DNA of 7,837 nt from contig JACMIV010000117.1 of assembly GCA_014380965.1 (NCBI GenBank), positions 1-7,837 of the forward strand. Direction: 5' to 3'. The stretch comes from Rhizobiaceae bacterium (GTDB lineage Bacteria > Pseudomonadota > Alphaproteobacteria > Rhizobiales > Rhizobiaceae). Of the stretch, positions 1 to 6,174 are shown piece by piece. The notes below the pieces were generated by a model. It saw only the letters and a program-made list of their open reading frames with translations. It searched no databases and was not told the origin of the DNA. The stretch's first letter is position 1, and each line of letters starts with the position of its first letter. A program made the position numbers and the translations under genes.

Positions 1-353
1 CGACGCTCGGCCATCCGCTGTCGGACCTCGCCTATCAATGCATGCAGTGGCGCCTGCCGAATGTCGGCGCCTTCCGCGGCCTCGGCGGCGTCGACCGCGC
101 GTCGCTCGGCATTCCGATGGAGGCGGACTACGTCGCGCACTATTGCGAGCGGCGGGGCATCGCCAGCATCGAAAACTGGTCCTTCTACATCGCCTTCTCG
201 TTCTTCCGCCTCTCCGCGATCTTGCAAGGGGTCTACAAGCGCTTCGTCGACGGCAACGCCTCGAACCCCGTCAAGGCAAAGGTCTACGGCGGCACGGTGC
301 CGGTGCTGGCGCGGCTCGCGAACGAGATGATCGACGGCGAGGCCGGACGATGA
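1..353 (+). CDS. Phosphotransferase family protein (APH / ACAD10-11 kinase-like), 3' end only
   Basis: Only the C-terminal ~116 residues are present; the gene enters from the left edge, reading from base 3 (T-L-G-H-P-L-S-D-L-A-Y) to a TGA at 351-353. The opening matches the segment just after the metal-binding Asp of APH-fold kinases (ATLG-PL-DLAY), followed by a helical lobe with ALGIP-like, EADYVAHYCER and FYIAFSFFRLSAILQGVYKR stretches and a GNAS turn, all typical of the bacterial proteins resembling the kinase domain of ACAD10/ACAD11. Such proteins are thought to phosphorylate hydroxyl groups of small or CoA-linked substrates, not antibiotics; LvaA of the Pseudomonas levulinate pathway, which acts on 4-hydroxyvaleryl-CoA, is a characterised relative. 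The catalytic loop is outside the window and cannot be checked. The stop overlaps the start of the SDR gene by 4 bases, so the two are coupled. Family assignment is good; substrate is inference. Confidence 0.82.
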   Translation, partial: TLGHPLSDLAYQCMQWRLPNVGAFRGLGGVDRASLGIPMEADYVAHYCERRGIASIENWSFYIAFSFFRLSAILQGVYKRFVDGNASNPVKAKVYGGTVPVLARLANEMIDGEAGR

Positions 354-1126
354 GGCGCTTCGACGGCCTTGCCGTCTTCGTCTCCGGCGCGACCGGCGGC
401 TTCGGCGTCGGCATTGCGGAGGCTTTCGCGAGAGAAGGCGCGCGCCTCCTTCTCACCGACATCGACGCAGACCGGCTCGGCGATCTTGCGGCCCGGCTGG
501 AAAGGGATGGCGCCGACGTCGCGCTGATCGCAGGAGACGTCACCGACGAGCGCCATTTCGCCGACGTCTCGGCTCTTGCCGAAGAACGCTTCGGCGGGCT
601 CGACATCGCCGTCAACAACGCCGGCATCGTCCATCCCCCGAAACGCCTCGCCGAAGTCACCGCGGACGAGGCGATGCGGGTGGTGATGGTCGATCTGCTC
701 GGCGTCTTCCTCGCGATGAAGCAGCAGCTCGCCGGTATGGAGGCCCGCTTTCGCGCGACCGGCAGGCCTGCGGCCATCGTCAACATCGCCTCCGTCGCTG
801 GCTTGCGCGGCGCGCCTATGCTCTCGGTCTATGCCGCTGCCAAGCACGGCGTCGTCGGCCTCACACGCTCTGCCGCCGCCGAATACGCCCGCCGCGGCAT
901 CCGCATCAACGCCGTCTGCCCCGCCTTCGCCCGCACCCCCATGGCCCTCGACGAGATCGCCGGCGGCGGCCCGGACGCGGAGGCGCAAATGGTCCGCGGC
1001 ATCCCGATGCGAAGGCTCGGCGAGGTTGCAGAAGTGGTCTCGGCCGTTCTCTTCGCCGCAGACCCCGTGAACGGCTTCATGACCGGCGCCGCTTTGCCCG
1101 TGGACGGCGGGCTTGCGGCAATCTGA
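350..1126 (+). CDS. SDR family NAD(P)-dependent oxidoreductase
   Basis: A 258-residue classical short-chain dehydrogenase/reductase, full length for the family (~250). Visible motifs: Rossmann glycine motif S12-G13-x3-G17-F-G19; acidic residue D37 after strand 2, favouring NAD(H) over NADP(H); D63-V64 adenine-contact motif; NNAG at 89-92; catalytic S148, Y161 and K165 (YAAAK); and the C-terminal VDGG. The position that often holds the structural Asn of the tetrad (NLxGVF) is D115 here, a substitution seen in other SDRs. The start was chosen at the ATG at 350 because the Rossmann strand begins just after it and GAGG lies at 339-342; an in-frame ATG at 38 would only add a translation of the upstream gene in the wrong frame. 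Coupling to the phosphotransferase gene suggests it oxidises a hydroxy intermediate or reduces a keto intermediate of the same catabolic pathway. The exact substrate cannot be read from the sequence. Confidence 0.92.
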   Translation: MRRFDGLAVFVSGATGGFGVGIAEAFAREGARLLLTDIDADRLGDLAARLERDGADVALIAGDVTDERHFADVSALAEERFGGLDIAVNNAGIVHPPKRLAEVTADEAMRVVMVDLLGVFLAMKQQLAGMEARFRATGRPAAIVNIASVAGLRGAPMLSVYAAAKHGVVGLTRSAAAEYARRGIRINAVCPAFARTPMALDEIAGGGPDAEAQMVRGIPMRRLGEVAEVVSAVLFAADPVNGFMTGAALPVDGGLAAI

Positions 1127-1153
1127 TCTCGGTCCGTGCTAGCGTTCCGAGAT
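1126..1153. terminator. Inverted repeat between convergent genes, possible bidirectional terminator
   Basis: ATCTCGG (1126-1132) and CCGAGAT (1147-1153) form a perfect 7-bp stem around a 14-nt loop. The stem starts at the last base of the SDR stop codon and runs past the stop codon of the opposite-strand transglutaminase gene (1139-1141). Only 12 bp separate these convergent genes, so a shared terminator would have to overlap both 3' ends. No T-run follows on either strand, so intrinsic termination is uncertain. Confidence 0.35.
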
Positions 1154-1975
1154 GCTGATCGCATCGATCGTCGGCACATAGACGTCCGGCGGCTCGACCG
1201 CCTCTATGAATACGTCCATGTCGCCCGGATCGACCACGCCGATAAAATCGGCGAAAGCGACCTCGGCCGCATCCCGCCCGACGCCGATCCGCACGAGACC
1301 TTCGATGGCGGCTTGGCGGGTCGGGTCGAAGAGATACCAGCGGCCATCGAGATAGGCCTCGAACACGGCGTGGAAGTCCGCCGGCCGCAGGCGCCAGGCA
1401 TAGACGCTGGCGTAGCGGGCGGGGATGCCGAGCGCGCGGCACATGGATATCCCGAGATGGGCGAAGTCGCGGCAGACGCCTGCACGGTCGATCAGGCTGT
1501 CCAGCGCCGACGTATGGGCGTCGCTTGCCCCGGCGATGTAGCCGAGATGGCGGTAGATCCAGTTGCAGATGCCCTGCACACGGTCGTGGCCGCGGTCCAT
1601 CCAGCCGAATTCAGTCGCCGCCATGTGGCGCAACCGGTCCGCCTCGCAGTAGCGGCTGGGATAGAGGAAGGGGAGCACGGACGGCGGCAGACGCTCGGAC
1701 GGCGTTTCCCCGATGTCGGAGGCGTGAGCGCGTTGCGGCCGGTGATCGACGAGCGCCCGGTAGCGCAGCGTGACGGGGCCGGGCCCCGCCTCGAAGCGGA
1801 TGCAGCGGTTTCCGGTTTCCGGCATGCGATAGCTCTCGATCGGAAGCTCCGGCGTGATCGTGAGCGAATCCTCGACGACGGTCTGGCTTTCGGTCTCGGA
1901 GGCCTGGACGTTGAATACGAACAGCGACCGCTCGTGCGCCTCGTAGGCGAGATCGCACCCGACCTTGAACTGCAT
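1139..1975 (-). CDS. Transglutaminase-like (TGc domain) family protein
   Basis: A 278-residue protein with the bacterial transglutaminase-like layout: an N-terminal beta domain (1-~110, beginning MQFKVGCDLAYEA, typical of this family) and a papain-fold TGc core. The catalytic triad is visible: C168 in AGVCRDFAH, H202 in DFHAVFEAYL, and D217 in LFDPTR. It lacks a signal peptide and membrane segments, so it is probably cytoplasmic. Family members are presumed cysteine proteases or amidases; in alphaproteobacteria they often occur near circularly permuted ATP-grasp and alpha-E proteins, but those partners are not present here. The reading frame stays open to 2146, but the start at 1975 is preferred because homologues begin at this strand and the extra residues are Arg/Ser-rich and non-conserved in character. 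The ribosome-binding site is weak (GGGA about 7 nt upstream). It is transcribed alone, divergent from the redoxin operon. Substrate unknown. Confidence 0.88.
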   Translation of the reverse strand: MQFKVGCDLAYEAHERSLFVFNVQASETESQTVVEDSLTITPELPIESYRMPETGNRCIRFEAGPGPVTLRYRALVDHRPQRAHASDIGETPSERLPPSVLPFLYPSRYCEADRLRHMAATEFGWMDRGHDRVQGICNWIYRHLGYIAGASDAHTSALDSLIDRAGVCRDFAHLGISMCRALGIPARYASVYAWRLRPADFHAVFEAYLDGRWYLFDPTRQAAIEGLVRIGVGRDAAEVAFADFIGVVDPGDMDVFIEAVEPPDVYVPTIDAISISER

Positions 1976-2165
1976 GTCGACGTCCCGAATTTTGGAGGAA
2001 ACGGCGCGATCGGCGCCGGAGGTCGAAGCGATACTAGGCAATGGCCTTGACTTCCAGATGTCGGTCGATCTTTCCACCGAGGGCCCGCGTTGATTTTGGT
2101 AGCCGATGGAGCGGCGTCGCGATAATGAACGGCCGGGCACTTTCATTTCGAATGGAGAAACGCGG

Positions 2166-2723
2166 ATGGCGGCACAGCCCCCGGTTTGCGATTTCGGCTG
2201 GAATGCGATCGATGCGGAGCTTCCTGGCGTCGACGGGAAGCATCACCGGCTCTTCGACCATCGCGGCGACAAAGGCCTCCTCGTCGCCTTCATCTGCAAC
2301 CACTGCCCCTATGTGAAGGCCGTCATAGACCGGCTCGTGCGAGACGCGGGCGATCTTGCAAAGCTCGGCATCGGCACCGTCGCGATCTCGTCGAACGATG
2401 CGGACCACTATCCCGAGGACTCCTTCGAGAAGATGGTGGTCTTTGCCGAGCGGCACGCCTTTCCGTTTCCCTATCTCTACGACGAGGACCAGTCGCTGGC
2501 GCGCGCCTACGGTGCCGTCTGCACGCCGGATTTCTTCGGCTTCGACACGGACCTCGGGCTGCAATATCGCGGGCGCATCGACGCCTCGCGCAAGGAGGCG
2601 GCCTCCGGAGAGGTCCGCCGCGATCTCTTCGAGGCCATGCGCCTCGTCGCCGAAACCGGAACAGGACCCGCCGACCAAGTCGCCTCGATCGGCTGCTCGA
2701 TCAAATGGAAGGATGCCGCATGA
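2166..2723 (+). CDS. Thioredoxin family protein (AhpC/Redoxin-like, CxxC)
   Basis: A 185-residue cytoplasmic redoxin with a thioredoxin fold. The redox motif is C44-N-H-C47 followed by P48-Y-V; the cis-proline motif is T120-P121, preceded by C119; the C-terminal G-C177-S-I-K-W-K tail is characteristic of a widespread family annotated as thioredoxin-like or alkyl hydroperoxide reductase-related. These proteins are expected to reduce disulfides or peroxides, but true substrates are not established. The start at 2166 is supported by GGAG at 2154-2157, 8 nt upstream; the frame is open further upstream but without family-like sequence. No signal peptide is visible, unlike the periplasmic TlpA/ResA members. 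The stop overlaps the ATG of the downstream phosphoglycolate phosphatase gene by three bases within ATGA, so this is the first gene of a three-gene translationally coupled operon. Confidence 0.88.
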   Translation: MAAQPPVCDFGWNAIDAELPGVDGKHHRLFDHRGDKGLLVAFICNHCPYVKAVIDRLVRDAGDLAKLGIGTVAISSNDADHYPEDSFEKMVVFAERHAFPFPYLYDEDQSLARAYGAVCTPDFFGFDTDLGLQYRGRIDASRKEAASGEVRRDLFEAMRLVAETGTGPADQVASIGCSIKWKDAA

Positions 2724-3418
2724 CGGCCGAACGCTCCTGGCCGAAGGCCGTCCTCTTCGATCTCGATGGAACCCTGATCGACTCCGCCCCCGACATCCAC
2801 GAGAGCCTCAACCAGACCCTCGAAAGCCTCGGCGAGCCGCCCTTCACGCTGGAAGCCGTCATCGGCATGATCGGCGGCGGTGTCCCGAAGCTCATCGAGC
2901 GGGCCTATGCCGGCCTCGACAAAGAGCTCGATCCAGCGAGCCGCGACAAGATCGTTCAGCGCTTTCTGGCGATCTACAATCCCCGCGCCACCGAACTCAC
3001 CACGTTGAACGCGGGAGCCTCGGATTCGACGCGCGCCCTTCACAAAGCGGGTATCCCGATCGGCGTCGTGACCAACAAGCCCGACGCCGAAACGCGCGAG
3101 ATCCTCACGCATTTCGGTCTTCTCGATCTCATGGACGTCGTCGTCGGCGGCGATGCCGGCCCGGCGAAGAAGCCCGAGCCGGGCCTTTTGCTGCTGGCCT
3201 GCGATAGATTGGGTCTCGACGTCGGCGACGTCCTCTTCGTCGGCGACAGCGAGAACGACGTCGACGCCGCCAAAGCCGCGGGAATGCCTGTCGTCGCGGT
3301 GCGCGGCGGCTACACCAAGCGTGGTGCGGACGCACTCGGCGCCGACCTCGTCATCGACCGGCTGGACGGCGTCGAGGCGGCCATGAAGGCGCTGGCTCCG
3401 GGAGCGGAAGCTGCATGA
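2720..3418 (+). CDS. gph: Phosphoglycolate phosphatase (HAD superfamily)
   Basis: A 232-residue HAD-superfamily phosphatase of the Gph/CbbZ type, which hydrolyses 2-phosphoglycolate, a waste product of DNA 3'-end repair and of Rubisco oxygenation. Motif I is D14-L-D16-G-T (nucleophile and acid/base), with the family's LIDSAPDI continuation; motif II is T118-N-K; motif III includes K151-P152; motif IV is G175-D-S-E-N-D180. A helical C1 cap lies between motifs I and II (about 22-95), including the IGGGVPKLIERA stretch typical of Gph. The start at 2720 has AAGGA at 2709-2713 and overlaps the redoxin stop. The stop in turn overlaps the cbbY-like start (ATGA at 3415-3418). Gph and other HAD phosphatases are hard to separate by motif alone, but the LIDSAPDI and GGGVPKLI signatures make Gph the best call. 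Confidence 0.87.
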   Translation: MTAERSWPKAVLFDLDGTLIDSAPDIHESLNQTLESLGEPPFTLEAVIGMIGGGVPKLIERAYAGLDKELDPASRDKIVQRFLAIYNPRATELTTLNAGASDSTRALHKAGIPIGVVTNKPDAETREILTHFGLLDLMDVVVGGDAGPAKKPEPGLLLLACDRLGLDVGDVLFVGDSENDVDAAKAAGMPVVAVRGGYTKRGADALGADLVIDRLDGVEAAMKALAPGAEAA

Positions 3419-4089
3419 AGGCCTTCATCTTCGACGTCGACGGGACGCTCGCCGAGACCGAGGAGCTTCACCGCGATGCCTTCAACGCCGCCTTTGCCCG
3501 GGAGGGGCTCTCCTGGCACTGGGACTTTCACCGCTACAAGGATCTTCTTGCGGTCTCCGGCGGCAAGGAGCGCATCCGCCATTTTGTCGAGACCGAGAAC
3601 ATCGAAACGGCGGGACCGCTGGACGATCTCGTCGTTCGGCTTCACCAGTCGAAAACCGACATCTACGGGGCTATGGTTCGCGGCGGGCGGCTGCCGCTTC
3701 GAGCCGGCGTCGCCGATCTGGTGGCGGAGGCCAAGCGTCGCGGCCTGAGGCTGGCGATCGCGACGACGACCTCGCGGGAGAACGTCGACACCCTGCTTGG
3801 CGTCGCGCTCGGCGGAACGGACGATTTCGAGGTGATCGCCTGCGGCGACATGGTGCCGAAAAAGAAGCCGGCGCCCGACGTCTATCTCCTCGCCTTGCGC
3901 GAGCTCGAACTCGGCGCCGGGGATTGCCTTGCCTTCGAGGACTCCTCCAACGGCCTTCGCGCGGCGAAGGGCGCGGGCCTGCGCTGCATCGTGACACCGG
4001 CACTTTACACGGAAGACGAGCATTTTGCGGACGCCGATCTCGTTCTTACCGATCTCCGCGACCACGCACCGATCTTCGCGCTCGGCTAA
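3415..4089 (+). CDS. cbbY: CbbY-type HAD phosphatase (probable xylulose-1,5-bisphosphate phosphatase)
   Basis: A 224-residue HAD phosphatase. Motif I is D7-V-D9-G-T with E17-LH following; the cap has GLSWHWDFHRYKDLL and G49-G-K51-E-R-I, a CbbY signature used to hold the second phosphate; motif II is T117-T-T-S120; motif III is K149-K-K-P-A-P-D; motif IV is F-E175-D-S-S-N-G180. CbbY from Rhodobacter and plants removes phosphate from xylulose-1,5-bisphosphate, a misfire product that inhibits Rubisco. beta-Phosphoglucomutase-like enzymes share the fold, but the GGKERI region favours CbbY. No Calvin-cycle genes are visible in this window, so the physiological role here is open; the protein may serve general metabolite repair. 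The gene begins within the gph stop (ATGA), with GGAAG at 3406-3410, and ends the operon. Confidence 0.85.
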   Translation: MKAFIFDVDGTLAETEELHRDAFNAAFAREGLSWHWDFHRYKDLLAVSGGKERIRHFVETENIETAGPLDDLVVRLHQSKTDIYGAMVRGGRLPLRAGVADLVAEAKRRGLRLAIATTTSRENVDTLLGVALGGTDDFEVIACGDMVPKKKPAPDVYLLALRELELGAGDCLAFEDSSNGLRAAKGAGLRCIVTPALYTEDEHFADADLVLTDLRDHAPIFALG

Positions 4090-4123
4090 CCGCACTTCAG
4101 TTAAGCGTTCCCCTGCAAACGCC

Positions 4124-4178
4124 CGCACTGCAAGGAGGGTGATGCGTTCCTGTCTTTAAGGAGAATTTCTCCAGTGCG
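4124..4178. terminator. Nested inverted repeats between convergent genes
   Basis: CGCACTG (4124-4130) pairs perfectly with CAGTGCG (4172-4178). Inside it lies a short hairpin, GGAGA (4160-4164) with TCTCC (4168-4172) around a 3-nt loop. The two share base 4172, so they are alternatives or a slightly trimmed nested structure. The site fills the 96-bp gap between the cbbY stop and the stop of the opposite-strand HTH gene, which is where a bidirectional terminator would be expected. There is no T-run, so the role is inferred from position. Confidence 0.3.
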
Positions 4179-4185
4179 CAGGGCG

Positions 4186-4425
4186 CTACTCGATCAGCCC
4201 GAGCCGGAGGGCGATCGTCACGGCGTGTGTCCTGTTCAACGCATCGAGCTTGCGACAGACGGCCGCCAAGTGGTGGTTCACCGTGTTTTCAGAGATAGCG
4301 TAGGCGAGCGCGATCTCGGCGCTCGTGCGCCCCTCAGCGACGAGCCGGAGACAGTCGATCTCGCGGACGGTCACGCCTGGGCGCGCGACGGCCTCGAGAC
4401 TTTCTCGACTGGCATCCTCTCGCAT
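4186..4425 (-). CDS. LuxR-family helix-turn-helix protein consisting only of the DNA-binding domain
   Basis: A 79-residue protein made almost entirely of a LuxR/GerE-type DNA-binding domain (about 17-79). Conserved positions are visible: VTVRE (E22), L26, G32 in the AEGRTSAEIA helix, and the recognition helix SENTVNHHLAAVCRKLDALNR. There is no receiver, autoinducer-binding or other sensory domain, and the roughly 16 N-terminal residues are too short for one. The start at 4425 is well supported by an AGAGG ribosome-binding site about 6 nt upstream on the minus strand, so the short form looks genuine and not a fragment of a longer open frame. Such GerE-only proteins occur in alphaproteobacteria and may act constitutively or compete with full-length LuxR proteins for DNA. 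Its position 0.9 kb from a luxR-luxI locus is suggestive but does not prove a link. Confidence 0.83.
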   Translation of the reverse strand: MREDASRESLEAVARPGVTVREIDCLRLVAEGRTSAEIALAYAISENTVNHHLAAVCRKLDALNRTHAVTIALRLGLIE

Positions 4426-4776
4426 CGTCCGCCTCTCTCCCGCCTCCGGCCATCGCCGACCTTAGCGCGACTTTAGTGTATCGAGCCAGTGTCGTAAGGA
4501 CCCTTGCAACATACAATTTCACGAATTATTGGATATCATGCAGTTGCAGTCGTTTAAATGAGCCGGTCGTTGTGTGCTCAATGAAAACATGAGGCGCTTT
4601 ATCCAATTATTGTTGCACGACACATCAGAAATACAGAGCGCTTTTTGCTTTGCCGCAATGGCTTGCCGTGTCGTTCGGCATCGAAGACGATGGTTACGCG
4701 GAACGTGGTTTTGGCCGTTGCGTTGTCTCACGGGCCGATTGTCGTTCGGCTCTTTCGAAAGCGGAAGGACATACCA
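4426..4776. other. AT-richer intergenic region with small repeats, no convincing gene
   Basis: This 351-bp gap lies between the divergent HTH-only gene and the DUF2188 gene and should hold both promoters. The part around 4500-4640 is clearly AT-richer than its surroundings. It holds an inverted repeat ATTGGATA (4528-4535) / TATCCAAT (4600-4607), and an 11-bp direct repeat TGTCGTTCGGC (4669-4679 and 4740-4750). Open frames across it have low-quality, Arg- and Trp-rich products and are judged spurious. No RNA gene was recognised. Confidence 0.5.
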
Positions 4777-5034
4777 TTGAGCGAAGTGAATTATGAGATC
4801 GTCCCGCATGACGGCGGCTGGGCCTACAAAGTCGGCGACGTCTATTCCGAAACGTTTCCCTCGCACGATCATGCATTGGAAGCTGCCAAGGATGCCGCCG
4901 CGAGACAGTCGCTCGCTGGAGAAACCGATGGAATTTCCTATCAGGATGCCGAAGGACGCTGGCATGAGGAAGTCGCTGACGGCACCGACCGCCCCGAGGC
5001 GCACGTGACCGACCGTCCGACGTCCGGACGCTGA
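4777..5034 (+). CDS. DUF2188 domain-containing small protein (TTG start)
   Basis: An 85-residue soluble protein resembling the DUF2188 proteins common in Rhizobiales: YEIVPHDGGWAYKVGD, then SETFPSHDHALEAAKDAAARQ, an acidic link, and GRWHEE. The pattern of a strand pair with a GGWxYK-type turn followed by an amphipathic helix fits this family; its function is unknown, though members are sometimes linked to stress responses. The start was placed at TTG 4777 because GGAAGGA (4763-4769) lies 7 nt upstream and the homologous sequence starts there. An in-frame ATG at 4645 would add 44 residues of unrelated sequence. The C-terminal ~20 residues are polar and probably disordered. It is transcribed in the same direction as luxR but separated by 299 bp, so it is probably not in the luxR transcript. 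Confidence 0.78.
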   Translation: MSEVNYEIVPHDGGWAYKVGDVYSETFPSHDHALEAAKDAAARQSLAGETDGISYQDAEGRWHEEVADGTDRPEAHVTDRPTSGR

Positions 5035-5072
5035 CAGACGAGGTCCCCCGAAACCGGAAGCGTCGGTCGGTC
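5011..5072 (+). terminator. Imperfect inverted repeat at the 3' end of the DUF2188 gene
   Basis: GACCGTCCGACG (5011-5022) pairs with CGTCGGTCGGTC (5061-5072) in 11 of 12 positions. A competing local stem, CGTCCG (5014-5019) with CGGACG (5025-5030), shares the left arm. The structure covers the stop codon at 5032-5034. There is no T-run after it, so a terminator role is possible but weak. Confidence 0.25.
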
Positions 5073-5333
5073 GTGAAGCGTCCGCTGCAGGGCCATCGAG
5101 TTCGCCGCCAACGCCATCGGGAAATTGCGGTCCGACGTTCTCGTCTGTGTCGCCACACCTATCCACTCGCCTGAAACGACGGTCGTTCGCTACGGCGCGC
5201 TTCGAGGCTCTCGAAACTTCTAGCCTTTGCAGCATTGATGTTGCGAGGTCAGCGGCCCTATGCGGATCGACAGAAATCCGACATAGGTATGGGCAAGCTC
5301 AGGACTTCGACTGGCTTGCAGGAGCGACCGGCG
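5035..5333. other. Intergenic leader region upstream of the luxR-type gene
   Basis: This 299-bp stretch carries no convincing gene. Frames on either strand have Arg-rich, low-complexity products without recognisable domains. An in-frame ATG at 5235 could lengthen the luxR-type protein by 33 residues, but the added sequence is not family-like. The strongest element is the hairpin at 5257-5287. The luxR promoter should lie here; no clear -35/-10 pair was identified. Confidence 0.5.
5257..5287 (+). promoter_or_regulatory. Strong hairpin or dyad in the luxR leader
   Basis: CCTATGCGGAT (5257-5267) pairs with ATCCG (5276-5280) and CATAGG (5282-5287), giving an 11-bp stem with one bulged A at 5281 and an 8-nt loop. 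It ends 46 nt before the luxR-type start codon. No T-run follows, so it is not a standard terminator. It could be a leader RNA structure or a dyad operator for autoregulation; no established motif was matched. Confidence 0.45.
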
Positions 5334-6059
5334 ATGCACATCGAACAGCGTGCGTTCGACTTCATCGACAAGACGCGCCGGCTTCGCGACCCAAAAGCTG
5401 TCTTCGAGGGACTACAGGCCGAGAGCAACGCCCTCGGCTTCCCGCATTTCATGATCACTGGCCTGCCGCTCCCGATGGAGGAACTCGCCCCGCTGGTCAT
5501 GCTGAACGCTTGGCCGGAAGAGTGGTATGCGCGGTATATCGCGCGCAACTATTTTGCCATCGATGGCGTCGCGCAATGGTCGCTTCGTACGACGCAGCCG
5601 TTTCTCTGGCGCGACGTGCCGCCGGACGTCTCAGACACGAAAGCTGCGAGGGACGTCATGGGAGAGGCGGCGGCGTCCGGTTTCGTCGACGGATACGTCG
5701 TGCCGATGTACTCGGCCCGACACTGGCAGAGCGCCGTGGCTTTCGCCTCCTCGAACGTCTCCGATGTGTCGGAGCGGGAACTCGCCGCACTTCAGATCAT
5801 GGGGATCTTCGCCGCCGGTGCCGTGCGTGAACTCATCGAGCCGAGCGAGCTTTCCTCCCGCAAGCGTCTCTCGCCGCGCGAGCGGGAGTGCCTCTCCTGG
5901 GCAGCCGCAGGAAAATCGAGCTGGGACATTTCCAAGATTCTCGGGATCTCCCATCATACGGCGCGTCAGTATCTTTCCGATATCCGCCGCAAGCTCGATG
6001 TGAAGACCATGGCGCAAGCGGTCGCCGAAAGCATTCGGCGCGGCGAGATCCGTCCCTGA
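5334..6059 (+). CDS. LuxR-family regulator with autoinducer-binding domain
   Basis: A 241-residue quorum-sensing type transcription factor, normal length for LuxR proteins. The N-terminal autoinducer-binding domain (~10-165) shows the conserved ligand-pocket residues W64 (TraR W57), Y68 (Y61), D77 (D70) and W92 (W85), plus G116/G120 near the GF--GYVVP loop. The Pro that normally follows the Asp (P71) is G78 here. The C-terminal GerE DNA-binding domain (~178-241) has E183, L187 and G193 at the invariant positions and the SHHTARQYLSDIRRKL recognition region. It should bind an acyl-homoserine lactone and control transcription, including of the adjacent luxI gene. The start at 5334 is supported by GGAG at 5321-5324; an upstream in-frame ATG at 5235 would run through the hairpin and lacks family-like sequence. 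The luxI gene follows 144 bp downstream on the same strand. Confidence 0.93.
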   Translation: MHIEQRAFDFIDKTRRLRDPKAVFEGLQAESNALGFPHFMITGLPLPMEELAPLVMLNAWPEEWYARYIARNYFAIDGVAQWSLRTTQPFLWRDVPPDVSDTKAARDVMGEAAASGFVDGYVVPMYSARHWQSAVAFASSNVSDVSERELAALQIMGIFAAGAVRELIEPSELSSRKRLSPRERECLSWAAAGKSSWDISKILGISHHTARQYLSDIRRKLDVKTMAQAVAESIRRGEIRP

Positions 6060-6126
6060 TCGAAAGCTTCCGCGAGTCGGCTCGCCGCTTTCGCTTGGAT
6101 CGAGACGGCCCGACGCAGGACGTCAA

Positions 6127-6143
6127 CCCTCCGCAACTGAGGG
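6127..6143. promoter_or_regulatory. Candidate operator upstream of luxI (CCCTC-N7-GAGGG)
   Basis: A 17-bp dyad with perfect 5-bp arms, CCCTC (6127-6131) and GAGGG (6139-6143), lies 60 bp before the luxI start in the luxR-luxI gap. Size and place suit a LuxR-family operator of the tra-box/lux-box type, but the arms do not match the classical ACCTG half-site. It is not a convincing terminator: the stem is short and no T-run follows. Confidence 0.35.
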
Positions 6144-6174
6144 AATAGAACCACTGAGCATGCGGCTTTAGCGT

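Noticed and set aside
38..1126. A longer 362-residue frame that would start the SDR at 38
   Set aside because: The first 104 residues are an Arg-rich out-of-frame reading of the phosphotransferase gene; the SDR Rossmann fold begins right after the ATG at 350, which has its own ribosome-binding site.
1136..2050. Plus-strand 304-residue open frame opposite the transglutaminase gene
   Set aside because: It is the antisense shadow of a gene with a clear Cys-His-Asp triad; its product is Arg/Gly/Ala-rich and without domain signals.
2090..2126. Possible promoter TTGATT (2090-2095) and GATAAT (2121-2126) before the redoxin operon
   Set aside because: The spacer of 25 bp is too long for a sigma-70 type promoter, and no better-spaced -35 was found for the GATAAT.
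4519..5235. Minus-strand 238-residue open frame across the DUF2188 gene
   Set aside because: It is antisense to the DUF2188 gene and the product shows no recognisable domain; the plus-strand DUF2188 reading has a good ribosome-binding site and family-like sequence.
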